A stretch of DNA of 41,925 bases from Saccoglossus kowalevskii (taxonomy: Eukaryota; Hemichordata; Enteropneusta; Harrimaniidae), in the NCBI RefSeq assembly GCF_000003605.2, contig NW_003147387.1:1-41925 (forward strand). Reading direction: 5' to 3'. The notes below the pieces were generated by a model. The model was not told the origin of the DNA. It searched no databases and saw nothing but the letters and a program-made list of their open reading frames with translations. Shown piece by piece: positions 22,801-34,310 of the stretch. Both the position numbers and the translations under genes were made by a program. Within the stretch, counting starts at the first letter, position 1, and the number at the start of each line of letters is the position of its first letter.

Positions 22801-25800
22801 TTGAATTTTGCCCAAGCATACCCGGGCCTGATTAGACAGTCATGAAACCTGCCCGTCTGTTGTAAACCCGCCCGATAGAGCCTGGCCATCGTCGAAATTT
22901 GGATACTGAAAGATTTGGTCATCTGAATATCGTACATATTCAGGTTGCCGATTCAATTATTTCTAATATTTGTTTATTTATCGCCCCGCAATTGAGCGGG
23001 GTTATCAAAAATTTGATTATAGACTCATTAGTTGTTCCTCTGCACGGAAATCTTTAGTAAAAGGCGAAAGATTTATGCGGCCTGCAGAAAAACCAGAGTT
23101 AATTCGACATATGGTCGTGGTGTAATACATACGTTTCAGTGACTACAACTTCGGATAAGGTGAGTAAAGTGGGAAAACAAATATCTTTCGATTTTGTGTA
23201 CTATGTGTAATTTCTTACAGAAACTTAGGTGGTTTGTTATTAAAGGCTAGACAAATAATTATGTTATACAAAATACATTATGAGGAACGCTGCCTTGAAT
23301 ATGAGAAATACATAATTTGCCCCTGCTTTCTGACCAATAAACGTTTAAGTCGCGCTCTATAGCGACGATACTGTAACAATGTTGTTCAAAGTGAAAACCG
23401 TCTCGTCATTTCGGATATTATAATTAATCTTAGATTTCTTTTCGGCATAATGTCCAGTATGATTGTAACATTGTTTTAGCATATAGCACTTCAAAGTTTA
23501 GCTGCCAGTCAGTACAAACTGTTGATAGTCAACAATGTAATTAATAGTTTACCTTCATGATTTTTTTAATAACTTGCCCTTTCAGTCGACAGCTACTTCA
23601 ACATATCCCTGTATCCGCTGGTAGAGGGCGCAACTCGTGCGAATTTGATGAGCTATCAAACCAAAGTGTAAATTTCTACAGAAGGTCAGTGCCCGGCCAC
23701 ACAGATGCGCCAATTGGAAGTAATCTGTGAAATAAAAATGAAAAAAACAAACAAACAAAAAACGGCGATGTTGAATTTTGCCCAAGCATACCCGGGCCTG
23801 ATTAGACAGTCATGAAACCTGCCCGTCTGTTGTAAACCCGCCCGATAGAGCCTGGCCTTCGTCGAAATTTGGATACTGAAAGATTTGGTCATCTGAATAT
23901 CGTACATATTCAGGTTGCCGATTCAATTATTTCTAATATTTGTTTATTTATCGCCCCGCAATTGAGCGGGGTTATCAAAAATTTGATTATAGACTCATTA
24001 GTTGTTCCTCTGCACGGAAATCTTTAGTAAAAGGCGAAAGATTTATGCGGCCTGCAGAAAAACCAGAGTTAATTCGACATATGGTTGTGGTGTAATACAT
24101 ACGTTTCAGTGACTACAACTTCGGATAAGGTGAGTAAAGTGGGAAAACAAATATCTTTCGATTTTGTGTACTATGTGTAATTTCTTACAGAAACTTAGGT
24201 GGTTTGTTATTAAAGGCTAGACAAATAATTATGTTATACAAAATACATTATGAGGAACGCTGCCTTGAATATGAGAAATACATAATTTGCCCCTGCTTTC
24301 TGACCAATAAACGTTTAAGTCGCGCTCTATAGCGACGATACTGTAACAATGTTGTTCAAAGTGAAAACCGTCTCGTCATTTCGGATATTATAATTAATCT
24401 TAGATTTCTTTTCGGCATAATGTCCAGTATGATTGTAACATTGTTTTAGCATATAGCACTTCAAAGTTTAGCTGCCAGTCAGTACAAACTGTTGATAGTC
24501 AACAATGTAATTAATAGTTTACCTTCATGATTTTTTTAATAACTTGCCCTTTCAGTCGACAGCTACTTCAACATATCCCTGTATCCGCTGGTAGAGGGCG
24601 CAACTCGTGCGAATTTGATGAGCTATCAAACCAAAGTGTAAATTTCTACAGAAGGTCAGTGCCCGGCCACAAAGATCCGCCAATTGGAAGTAATCTGTGA
24701 AATAAAAATGAAAAAAACAAACAAACAAAAAACGGCGATGTTGAATTTTGCCCAAGCATACCCGGGCCTGATTAGACAGTCATGAAACCTGCCCGTCTGT
24801 TGTAAACCCGCCCGATAGAGCCTGGCCATCGTCGAAATTTGGATACTGAAAGATTTGGTCATCTGAATATCGTACATATTCAGGTTGCCGATTCAATTAT
24901 TTCTAATATTTGTTTATTTATCGCCCCGCAATTGAGCGGGGTTATCAAAAATTTGATTATAGACTCATTAGTTGTTCCTCTGCACGGAAATCTTTAGTAA
25001 AAGGCGAAAGATTTATGCGGCCTGCAGAAAAACCAGAGTTAATTCGACATATGGTTGTGGTGTAATACATACGTTTCAGTGACCACAACTTCGGATAAGG
25101 TGAGTAAAGTGGGAAAACAAATATCTTTCGATTTTGTGTACTATGTGTAATTTCTTACAGAAACTTAGGTGGTTTGTTATTAAAGGCTAGACAAATAATT
25201 ATGTTATACAAAATACATTATGAGGAACGCTGCCTTGAATATGAGAAATACATAATTTGCCCCTGCTTTCTGACCAATAAACGTTTAAGTCGCGCTCTAT
25301 AGCGACGATACTGTAACAATGTTGTTCAAAGTGAAAACCGTCTCGTCATTTCGGATATTATAATTAATCTTAGATTTCTTTTCGGCATAATGTCCAGTAT
25401 GATTGTAACATTGTTTTAGCATATACGCACTTCAAAGTTTAGCTGCCAGTCAGTACAAACTGTTGATAGTCAACAATGTAATTAATAGTTTACCTTCATG
25501 ATTTTTTTAATAACTTGCCCTTTCAGTCGACAGCTACTTCAACACATCCCTGTATCCGCTGGTAGAGGGCGCAACTCGTGCGAATTTGATGAGCTATCAA
25601 ACCAAAGTGTAAATTTCTACAGAAGGTCAGTGCCCGGCCACAAAGATCCGCCAATTGGAAGTAATCTGTGAAATAAAAATGAAAACAAAAAACAAAAAAC
25701 GGCGATGTTCAATTTTGCCCAAGCTTACCCGGGCCTGATTAGACAGTCATGAAACCTGCCCGTCAGTTGTAAACCCGCCCGATAGACCCTAGCCATCGTC

Positions 25801-27914
25801 GAAATTTGGATACTGAAAGATTTGGTCATCTGAATATCGTACATATTCAGGTTGCCGATTCAATTATTTCTAATATTTGTTTATTTATCGCCCCGCAATT
25901 GAGCGGGGTTATCAAAAATTTGATTATAGACTCATTAGTTGTTCCTCTGAACGGAAATCTTTAGTAAAAGGCGAAAGATTTATGCGGCCTGCAGAAAAAC
26001 CAGAGTTAATTCGACATATGGTTGTGGTGTAATACATACGTTTCAGTGACCACAACTTCGGATAAGGTGAGTAAAGTGGGAAAACAAATATCTTTCGATT
26101 TTGTGTACTATGTGTAATTTCTTACAGAAACTTAGGTGGTTTGTTATTAAAGGCTAGACAAATAATTATGTTATACAAAATACATTATGAGGAACGCTGC
26201 CTTGAATATGAGAAATACATAATTTGCTCCTGCTTTCTGACCAATAAACGTTTAAGTCGCGCTCTATAGCGACGATACTGTAACAATGTTGTTCAAAGTG
26301 AAAACCGTCTCGTCATATCGGATATTATAATTAATCTTAGATTTCTTTTCGGCATAATGTCCAGTATGATTGTAACATTGTTTTAGCATATAGCACTTCA
26401 AAGTTTAGCTGCCAGTCAGTACAAACTGTTGATAGTCAACAATGTAATTAATAGTTTACCTTCATGATTTTTTTAATAACTTGCCCTTTCAGTCGACAGC
26501 TACTTCAACATATCCCTGTATCCGCTGGTAGAGGGCGCAACTCGTGCGAATTTGATGAGCTATCAAACCAAAGTGTAAATTTCTACAGAAGGTCAGTGGC
26601 CGGCCACAAAGATCCGCCAATTGGAAGTAATCTGTGAAATAAAAATGAAAAAAACAAACAAACAAAAAACGGCGATGTTGAATTTTGCCCAAGCATACCC
26701 GGGCCTGATTAGACAGTCATGAAACCTGCCCGTCTGTTGTAAACCCGCCCGATAGAGCCTGGCCATCGTCGAAATTTGGATACTGAAAGATTTGGTCATC
26801 TGAATATCGTACATATTCAGGTTGCCGATTCAATTATTTCTAATATTTGTTTATTTATCGCCCCGCAATTGAGCGGGGTTATCAAAAATTTGATTATAGA
26901 CTCATTAGTTGTTCCTCTGCACGGAAATCTTTAGTAAAAGGCGAAAGATTTATGCGGCCTGCAGAAAAACCAGAGTTAATTCGACATATGGTTGTGGTGT
27001 AATACATACGTTTCAGTGACCACAACTTCGGATAAGGTGAGTAAAGTGGGAAAACAAATATCTTTCGATTTTGTGTACTATGTGTAATTTCTTACAGAAA
27101 CTTAGGTGGTTTGTTATTAAAGGCTAGACAAATAATTATGTTATACAAAATACATTATGAGAAACGCTGCCTTGAATATGAGAAATACATAATTTGCCCC
27201 TGCTTTCTGACAATAAACGTTTAAGTCGCGCTCTATAGCGACGATACTGTAACAATGTTGTTCAAAGTGAAAATCGTCTCGTCATTTCGGATATTATAAT
27301 TAATCTTAGATTTCTTTTCGGCATAATGTCCAGTATGATTGTAACATTGTTTTAGCATATAGCACTTTAAAGTTTAGCTGCCAGTCAGTACAAACTGTTG
27401 ATAGTCAACAATGTAATTAATAGTTTACCTTCATGATTTTTTTAATAACTTGCCCTTTCAGTCGACAGCTACTTCAACATATCCCTGTATCCGCTGGTAG
27501 AGGGCGCAACTCGTGCGAATTTGATGAGCTATCAAACCAAAGTGTAAATTTCTACGGAAGGTCAGTGCCCGGCCACAAAGATCCGCCAATTGGAAGTAAT
27601 CTGTGAAATAAAAATGAAAAAAAACAAACAAACAAAAAACGGCGATGTTGAATTTTGCCCAAGCATACCCGGGCCTGATTAGACAGTCATGAAACCTGCC
27701 CGTCTGTTGTAAACCCGCCCGATAGAGCCTGGCCATCGTCGAAATTTGGATACTGAAAGATTTGGTCATCTGAATATCGTACATATTCAGGTTGCCGATT
27801 CAATTATTTCTAATATTTGTTTATTTATCGCCCCGCAATTGAGCGGGGTTATCAAAAATTTGATTATAGACTCATTAGTTGTTCCTCTGCACGGAAATCT
27901 TTAGTAAAAGGCGA
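19872..27914 (-). repeat. 970-bp satellite array, inverted orientation (about 8.3 units)
   Basis: The left-hand satellite continues here as its reverse complement; landmark positions recur at 20997, 21967, 22937, 23907, 24877, about 25847, 26814 and 27784. The array starts in mid-unit at the LINE B breakpoint and ends at 27914 inside the LINE target site (AAAAGGCGA), where LINE C begins. Most units are near identical. The unit around 25.2-26.2 kb is the most diverged, with an extra base near 25425 and changes near 25680-25800 in the A-rich tract and the GATAGACCCTAG segment. The last half unit before LINE C carries the insertion-associated variants (GAGAAACG, AAAATCGTC, ACTTTAAAG, TACGGAAGG). 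Confidence 0.97.
20249..20309 (+). promoter_or_regulatory. Splice-site-like pair in the satellite (one unit shown)
   Basis: On the strand opposite to the LINE-sense strand of the satellite, each unit reads AAG|GTGAGTAAAG and, 61 bases after the GT, TTTCTTACAG|AA. Donor and acceptor match the metazoan consensus well and the span suits a short intron. A 53-codon open stretch ends with TAA 5' of the donor, so no coding role is evident. Chance cannot be excluded. Confidence 0.25.
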
Positions 27915-28183
27915 TTTTTAGTTTGTAGGAAAAATCAATTTAACTTATCTTGAAACAGATGTGCAGAGGATCAAACATATACAAATGAACTGCAGGAGCC
28001 TCCTACTAGCAGGCTGGTCTCACCAGTTCTCGCCACAAGAGGGTACGATCCTCCCTACTGTAAAACTCCTGCTGAAATTAAATATTTAGGGAACAAATGT
28101 GTTGTACTTGGAGGGATGTATCGAGAAAAGTTAACTCGAAAAGTTGAATAGATCAGGCATAGAATAGTGGTTACAAGACAAAT
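27915..28183 (-). other. 3' UTR of LINE C
   Basis: These 269 bases follow the ORF2 stop. They contain a folded element (27992-28072) and end in AAAAAT directly against the target. The terminal A/T-rich 40 bases resemble the LINE E tail in layout. No canonical AATAAA is present on the sense strand. Confidence 0.75.
27992..28072 (-). ncRNA. Conserved folded 3' UTR element of LINE C
   Basis: On the sense strand (minus), GCAGGAG at the 5' end pairs with CTCCTGC at the 3' end (28066-28072 with 27992-27998). Inside, AGTAGG pairs with CCTGCT with one G-U. The hairpin CTGGT-GAG-ACCAG lies at 28014-28026, directly beside the inner stem. LINE E, from another family, has the same hairpin with three compensatory pair changes and the same GAG loop. 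This supports a selected RNA structure, probably recognised by the element's own reverse transcriptase (inference). It is a cis-acting part of the element RNA, not a separate gene. Confidence 0.65.
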
Positions 28184-31100
28184 TCATGACAAAATGGTGG
28201 CATACCCAGTCTGTGTTTTTTGGACGACAGGACCCCATCTGAAGAAGAAATCTGGTCTTGCCAAACGGAGAAAATCAGTTTTCAAACGTGTTTTAATAGA
28301 GATCTTTACTTGTTGCAATAGTTGGTCCTGAGAAAGATGAATATTTTCAAATGCCGATTTGCATCGAGACTTCCAGATGTGCAATTTGACGATGTTAATC
28401 AAATAGAGTGCTGTACTCGATGGAAAGGATGAAGGTGACGCATCAGATATGCTATAGAAAATTAAGTTCAGATCACAAGCAGATATAATATTGAACCATT
28501 TAAAGAACAAATTATCCAGCCAAGACCACAAGAAAGCGGCAAGGTGGCAGGTGATGAACATGTGAATCATAGTTTCAGGGGAAGTACAGGTCGCACGTGG
28601 GCATTTGGAACATGAAACATATCCCCATTTGTGCATTACTGATGTTGTAACGACAGCACGGTGAACAATTTTCCAGGACAGACAGATCATATTGTTTTCC
28701 AGAATACACGAGTGCATACGATGCCAAATCAAAGGCCAGTCAAGGTTCGGGTTTTCTCCCACGACCTTTGGGTAGATTACCGTATTTCTGGAGAGGTGAT
28801 CGGACAATTCTCTAGTTGATGATGTCTCCCAGTTGATGCTTGGGCTTTTCCTCATGATCTGTTTAACCAATTCAGTTGTTGTTTTGTACCAAACTGGGCA
28901 CGATTCAAAGTGAGGACTAGAATTAGACCAAAGGTGAGGAAGATAGCGTCTGAGTTCAGAGGCACAGTATGCTGTGAAATAAAGGTTGCAAGGTTTAGTC
29001 TGAAAAGAGATTTTTATGCTTTTCAGAAGAAGTGACATAGCTTTTGAGGGCAGATGTGATAGGCCCCAACCACCCTTTTCCTTCGGTAAGCAGATCACAT
29101 CTCTTCGGACGTGTTCTTTGCGTCCTCCCCAAAAAAAACCCAAAGATATCGGCCATGATTGACTTCCTAATTGGAAGGGGGCAGGGGAAGAGAGGAGCAA
29201 TATAGAAAAAGAGTGGCAAAGCAACAGAGTTCAGAAGAGTTGTCTTACCGGCATAAGTGAGATTTCTTGATTTCCAAGAATTTAGCACATGCTTCAGTTT
29301 GATTTGCCGATCATACCAATTCAAAGCAGACATATCAGAATTTGAAATCCAGACACCGTTAACTTTTAGTTTATTGCTGTTAAAGGTGAATTGGCAAGGC
29401 GAGTCACTACGGTGCTTCCACCTGCCAAGCCACAGACCTTTGCACTTAGATTTATTCAGACAAGAGCCCGAGGCTTTAGAAAATCTATCAGACAACATGA
29501 TAAGGTGGTTGAGAGATGACAGGTCCGATAGTGAGGCTGTATTATCATCAGCATACTGCACAAGCTTACACTCATCAGTTGATCCAGGAAGGTAAAAGCC
29601 CTTGATCTTTTGGCAGTTCCTCACAGCGGCTGCAAATGGCTCGATGAATAGCACATAAAGCAGGGGAGAAAGAGGGCATCCTTGGCGAACTCCTCTAGAT
29701 AACATGATGGGGGGTGACAAATGACCATTAACCAGAACAGAGCTGGTGATACCATTATACAGACATGATATGAAGTGACTGAATTGGGGACCAAAATTCA
29801 TACGAAAAAGAACTTTGTGCAGAAAACTCCATTCCACCTGGTCAAAGGCTTTCTGTTGGTCCAATGAGATAAGCAGACCTGACATATTACGATCATTAGC
29901 ATGAAACACAATATCACGGATGATCTGAATGTTTTCTTGGATCGATCTTCCAGAGACACCACATGTTTGAAAGGGAGATAACAGACTAGAGATGACAGGT
30001 TTCAGGCGGTTACAGAGAGATTTGGAGATCAGCTTGTAGTCCACATTCAAAAGCGATATAGGACGTTTGTTCTTTGGATCGAGGTGAGAGTTTTCATTGC
30101 CAGGTTTGGTGACATCAATATCCTTATTGATAAGGGTGATGACGCCTTTCTTTTGAGATGAAGAAAGATGACCCGAAGAAAGCTCTTCATTGATGACGTC
30201 AGTCAGATCATATTTCAGAAAGTGCCAGCAATGAATATAAAATTCCTTTGGCAAACCATCCCTTCCGGGTGTTTTGTTGTTCTCCATGCCCCTAAGGGCA
30301 TGTTCAATTTCAGAAGTTTTCAGAGGTGATTCCAAAGAATCACGCTGGCTACTTGAAAGACTGTGAGTCACCTGTGAAAGAAAAAAATCCTGATCTTCTT
30401 CGTCAAGTGATGATTTAGAAGTGAACAGAGATGCATAGAAGTTGTGAATTGTATTCAAAATATTTTTCTGAGAATGGTGAATGTCTCCATTCGTGTCTCT
30501 GATGGCAGAAATTACTTTCCTTTTTCCGCGACGGCGTTCACGACCAAGAAAATAACGAGAGCACTTCTCATTTTCATCAAGATTCTGAACCCGCGCACGG
30601 ATTTTGGCGCCTTCGAGATTAGACATATTCAGGGAGTTGATTTGATCCCTTACAGAAGAATACTGCTCAAGGCTGGATTGGGACCGGTCCCCCTGATTCA
30701 GCTTGGACGTCAGATGCTGAAGCTTATCATTAAGATATTTAAGTTTGACCTTTCTTGCATGAGATTTTTGACAAGCATATGAAATGAGACAAGATTTACA
30801 ACGGTCTTTAACCATATCCCACCATTCACTGATGTTATCAAAGGCCGGCTTCAGAGTCTTCCATCTTTCATAGTCGTCTTCGATGGATCTTATAATCTCC
30901 GGATCCTGGAAGAGTGAGACGTTACATTTCCATACTCCAGGTCCCCGAGCAGGGGAATTAAAGGCTTTAAGCAGAATACATACAGCATCATGATCAGAAA
31001 GAGTGAAAGCAGAAATAGTCGCAGAAGATACATTCAGGGATGAAGATACATACAATCGGTCAATCCTAGATGAAACAGAGTTGTTCTTGTTGCGCCAGGT

Positions 31101-31673
31101 GAATTGTGATGTAGAAGGATGATGCTTTCGCCAAACATCCACAAGACTAAGTTCAGAGCAAAGATCACCCAACTCTAAGCCCCCTACATAGGAATGGGAG
31201 CATGTTAGAGAACCTCCCAACTTGTCCATACTACTCTCAATACAATTAAAGTCCCCACCAAGAATCAGGGGGTAGTTACCTCCAAGAAATTGATGAAGCG
31301 AGTCAAGGAATTTTTTCCTCTGAGAAGGCATATTAGGAGCATACACAGAAATAACTTTAAAAAGGTTTGTGTTCCACTTCACAACACTTGATACCACTCT
31401 GCCACTATCATCAGAAACCGCGTTGTCAAATGAAACATTACATTTCGGTGAAAGGAGGATCCCCACACCTCTGCTGTTGTTCGAGCCGAGACTCCATATC
31501 GCACTACCACCCCATTCTCTCTCCCACTGCTTTCCTTCCTCAAGAGAACAGACATGTGCCTCCTGGACAAGGATGATATCAAAGTTAGATTCATGACAGT
31601 ATTTGAAAAAAAGAGACCTTTTCATATAATCTTTTAAACCATTTATGTTTATTGAAATAATAGAGACAGACAT
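28184..31673 (-). pseudogene. LINE C ORF2: APE endonuclease-reverse transcriptase, ~1163 codons, one frameshift
   Basis: The frame starts at ATG 31673, 20 bases after the ORF1 stop. Endonuclease: N9/N11, E38 (QEAH), D141 and N143 (GGDFNC), D205, and S226-D227-H228. Linker ~240-450. RT: NKRPISLLN (~535-543), motif A SLDQQKAFD with D605, motif B RQGCPLSP (663-670), and motif C YADD (707-710, at 29544-29555). The frame breaks at about codon 845 in an A8/C4 run (29127-29138, plus strand) with one extra base. The protein continues in another frame from about 29224 to the stop at 28184 and includes the C-x4-C-x7-H-x4-C motif typical of this lineage's C-terminus (near 28560-28605). No RNase H motif was seen. 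As written, the protein keeps the endonuclease and RT core but loses the C-terminus. LINE D shares the same +1. Confidence 0.92.
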
Positions 31674-31693
31674 ATTTTTGGTGAGAAGAACCT

Positions 31694-33148
31694 TTATTTC
31701 GTAAAATAATCATCAAAATAGCTGGATTCTTTGTTCAGAACCCATTGTGGGTGGGCTTCGCAACAGTGGACGAGCCACTCGGATGGCGTGACAGACACCG
31801 CTTCACATGCTTCGACAGGGCAGAGCAGTTGCACCGTGTCCAGAAAAGAGTGGTGAGCTTGGAGATGAGAAACCAGGGCAGGCCATCCAGTAAATTCGCT
31901 ATTGCAGTCCGCATCAGACACTCGGTGACATGTAACTTCCACCTGGTTCAGTTTGTGGAGGCGAGAATCTCTTGTCCTCGACAAGGCAGCCTTAGTTTCA
32001 GTATTCACATTCGGTGTGTTTAGACTTTGTTCGTCAGCACTGGTGAAGCTCTCGCAATCAGAAACAATAGTGACATCGTGTGAAAAGCCAGGGACCCTAG
32101 TTCGTTTATGATCTTCAGTGGAGGGAACATAGTCATCTTCTGCTGGGCGTTTTCCGCTAGCAAGATGGGGAAGAATAGGAGCTTCAGCCACCATATCAGA
32201 AATGTCTTCAGGTTCACTACCAACAGTTTCAGATGGTGATACACTGGCGGGTGAAGAAGAGATGGCGCCTGGACCAGAAGTAGTTTTCGCAGAATCATGT
32301 TTAGAAATAGGCAAGATCGGAGGAGAATCGTAATTCATATCAGATTGAACCGGACAGGCAGGTGAGATTACAGGGTCAGTGATATTAGCCGAATCAGCTG
32401 GAGAGGTATCATGGACAGGTTTGTCAGGAGCAGGATCAGATGTCCGGCTTGCTTGTGGTGCTGTGGACCACTTGTTCAGAACACTGGCTTTGTTCGCAAA
32501 AGAGACTTTACATTGGCGGAAGTTGTGCCCGTTTTCATGGCACACAGTACACTTTATGTCATTGGTACAGTTGTCAATAGAGTGGCCAACTCCAAGACAG
32601 CGAAAGCAAACTATTTCCTTGCATTCTTTAGCAAAGTGATCAACTCCGTGACAGCGGGCACAGATTTTAGGCTGACCGGGATAAGAAATCCAAACATTTC
32701 TGTTACAGATCCGTAGACGGGGAGGAATATTTCCCCCCAATTTAACTTTATATTGACGAATTCCATTAAAGCAAGTAGGAAACTCAGAGTAGACGCATTT
32801 TCGTGCAGCAAGAACCTTTCCAAATCTAGATAAAGCATGTTGCATGTATGAGTCATCTAGATCATTGCCCACGTATGAGGCAGTGACGATAGTGGATTCT
32901 TCATATGAAGATGAGGAACAGTCTGCTGAGGCAGCAATTTTCTCTTCAAAATTTCTTCTGAAGGATAAGGAACGAAAGGTGACATCATATTTTGACGGAC
33001 CAAGCTTTTCAACAGCTTCCAAGTGAAGCTTCACATCAATGTCGAAGGATTTTAAATAATCAAACACCTGTTTAGGTGTTGCAGATTCAGATTTTAAAAC
33101 CAAACAAAGAACTCTGTCTTTTCTGCCAATAGGCCGAATTCCAGCCAT
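31694..33148 (-). CDS. LINE C ORF1: gag-like CCHC/C2H2 protein, 484 aa
   Basis: The frame starts at ATG 33148 in TTGCCATGG; the open extension upstream begins at a non-ATG codon in the 5' UTR. N-terminal ~150 residues: ZCCHC3-like, probably RRM-related. CCHC knuckles: C163/C166/H171/C176, C181/C184/H189/C194 and C200/C203/H208/C213. Linker 220-400 is Ser/Pro/acidic with KR at 333-334 and 348-349, a possible bipartite nuclear signal at the same place as in LINE A. C-terminal fingers: C407-x7-C415-x12-H428-x4-H433 and C443-x4-C448-x12-H461-x4-H466. The frame is intact and nearly identical to LINEs B and D. Predicted role: coats the LINE RNA and joins ORF2 in the retrotransposition complex. The C-terminal fingers could contact target DNA or RNA; this is not shown. 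Confidence 0.92.
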   Translation of the reverse strand: MAGIRPIGRKDRVLCLVLKSESATPKQVFDYLKSFDIDVKLHLEAVEKLGPSKYDVTFRSLSFRRNFEEKIAASADCSSSSYEESTIVTASYVGNDLDDSYMQHALSRFGKVLAARKCVYSEFPTCFNGIRQYKVKLGGNIPPRLRICNRNVWISYPGQPKICARCHGVDHFAKECKEIVCFRCLGVGHSIDNCTNDIKCTVCHENGHNFRQCKVSFANKASVLNKWSTAPQASRTSDPAPDKPVHDTSPADSANITDPVISPACPVQSDMNYDSPPILPISKHDSAKTTSGPGAISSSPASVSPSETVGSEPEDISDMVAEAPILPHLASGKRPAEDDYVPSTEDHKRTRVPGFSHDVTIVSDCESFTSADEQSLNTPNVNTETKAALSRTRDSRLHKLNQVEVTCHRVSDADCNSEFTGWPALVSHLQAHHSFLDTVQLLCPVEACEAVSVTPSEWLVHCCEAHPQWVLNKESSYFDDYFTK

Positions 33149-33340
33149 GGCAACAGAGAGACAAAACAAAAAAGATGAAAACAGCACGAGGCAAAGCCTC
33201 GAGCAAGACAAGTCCAATAACCAGCAAGCAAACTGAAGGCAGCAGCACACGTGAGAGGACAGCAGCGAATCAGAAAATATCAAACGATGATCAAAGCAAG
33301 AAGAGAATTACTTACAGGATCCAGTGACTTGGTAACAGCG
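33149..33340 (-). promoter_or_regulatory. 5' UTR of LINE C
   Basis: This is the 192-bp leader from the target junction to the ORF1 ATG. A perfect hairpin, CGAGGC-TTT-GCCTCG on the sense strand (33187-33201), lies about 40 bases before the ATG. That is the same position as a different 6-bp hairpin in LINE A. The stretch after it is U/C-rich. An internal promoter is expected because a site-inserted LINE must carry one or be read through from the satellite; no core motif is recognisable. Confidence 0.55.
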
Positions 33341-34310
33341 AAGATTTATGCGGTCTGCAGAAAAACCAGAGTTAATTCGACATATGGTTGTGGTGTAATA
33401 CATACGTTTCAGTGACCACAACTTCGGATAAGGTGAGTAAAGTGGGAAAACAAATATCTTTCGATTTTGTGTACTATGTGTAATTTCTTACAGAAACTTA
33501 GGTGGTTTGTTATTAAAGGCTAGACAAATAATTATGTTATACAAAATACATTATGAGAAACGCTGCCTTGAATATGAGAAATACATAATTTGCCCCTGCT
33601 TTCTGACCAATAAACGTTTAAGTCGCGCTCTATAGCGACGATACTGTAACAATGTTGTTCAAAGTGAAAATCGTCTCGTCATTTCGGATATTATAATTAA
33701 TCTTAGATTTCTTTTCGGCATAATGTCCAGTATGATTGTAACATTGTTTTAGCATATAGCACTTTAAAGTTTAGCTGCCAGTCAGTACAAACTGTTGATA
33801 GTCAACAATGTAATTAATAGTTTACCTTCATGATTTTTTTAATAACTTGCCCTTTCAGTCGACAGCTACTTCAACATATCCCTGTATCCGCTGGTAGAGG
33901 GCGCAACTCGTGCGAATTTGATGAGCTATCAAACCAAAGTGTAAATTTCTACGGAAGGTCAGTGCCCGGCCACAAAGATCCGCCAATTGGAAGTAATCTG
34001 TGAAATAAAAATGAAAAAAACAAACAAACAAAAAACGGCGATGTTGAATTTTGCCCAAGCATACCCGGGCCTGATTAGACAGTCATGAAACCTGCCCGTC
34101 TGTTGTAAACCCGCCCGATAGAGCCTGGCCATCGTCGAAATTTGGATACTGAAAGATTTGGTCATCTGAATATCGTACATATTCAGGTTGCCGATTCAAT
34201 TATTTCTAATATTTGTTTATTTATCGCCCCGCAATTGAGCGGGGTTATCAAAAATTTGATTATAGACTCATTAGTTGTTCCTCTGCACGGAAATCTTTAG
34301 TAAAAGGCGA
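33341..34310 (-). repeat. Single satellite unit between LINE C and LINE D
   Basis: One complete 970-bp unit, permuted so that it starts and ends at the LINE target cut (AAGATTTATG... to ...AAAAGGCGA). It carries the insertion-associated variants GGTCTGCAG, GAGAAACG, AAAATCGTC, ACTTTAAAG and TACGGAAGG. Confidence 0.97.

Larger units (their letters stand above)
27915..33340 (-). mobile_element. LINE C, full-length family 2 element (5426 bp) at the satellite target site
   Basis: On the minus strand the satellite reads CATAAATCTT, then 5426 bp of LINE, then TCGCCTTTTAC. Removing the insert restores the empty site exactly, so there is no target-site duplication and no deletion. The order is 5' UTR (192 bp), ORF1, a 20-base gap, ORF2 and a 269-bp 3' UTR that ends in AAAAAT with no long poly(A). 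The only clear ORF lesion is a +1 in ORF2 shared with LINE D. Protein motifs place it with Tx1-like L1-lineage LINEs. One satellite unit separates it from LINE D, which has the same orientation. Confidence 0.93.

Noticed and set aside
1..27914. CRISPR-like or phage repeat array
   Set aside because: Units are 970 bp without spacers, and the embedded elements are eukaryotic LINEs.
29120..29140. Programmed ribosomal frameshift in ORF2
   Set aside because: A +1 slip would be needed, no typical signal is seen, and LINE E needs no shift here. Shared ancestral damage is simpler, though not excluded.
33149..33283. 45-residue hydrophobic N-terminal extension of ORF1 that looks like a signal peptide
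   Set aside because: It begins at TTG in the 5' UTR; the ATG at 33148 has a strong Kozak context and aligns with the start in LINEs A, B and D. In B the extension is made of satellite sequence.
27915..33340. Long terminal repeats or terminal inverted repeats bounding the inserts
   Set aside because: The two ends of C and D share no sequence; the boundaries are those of a non-LTR element.
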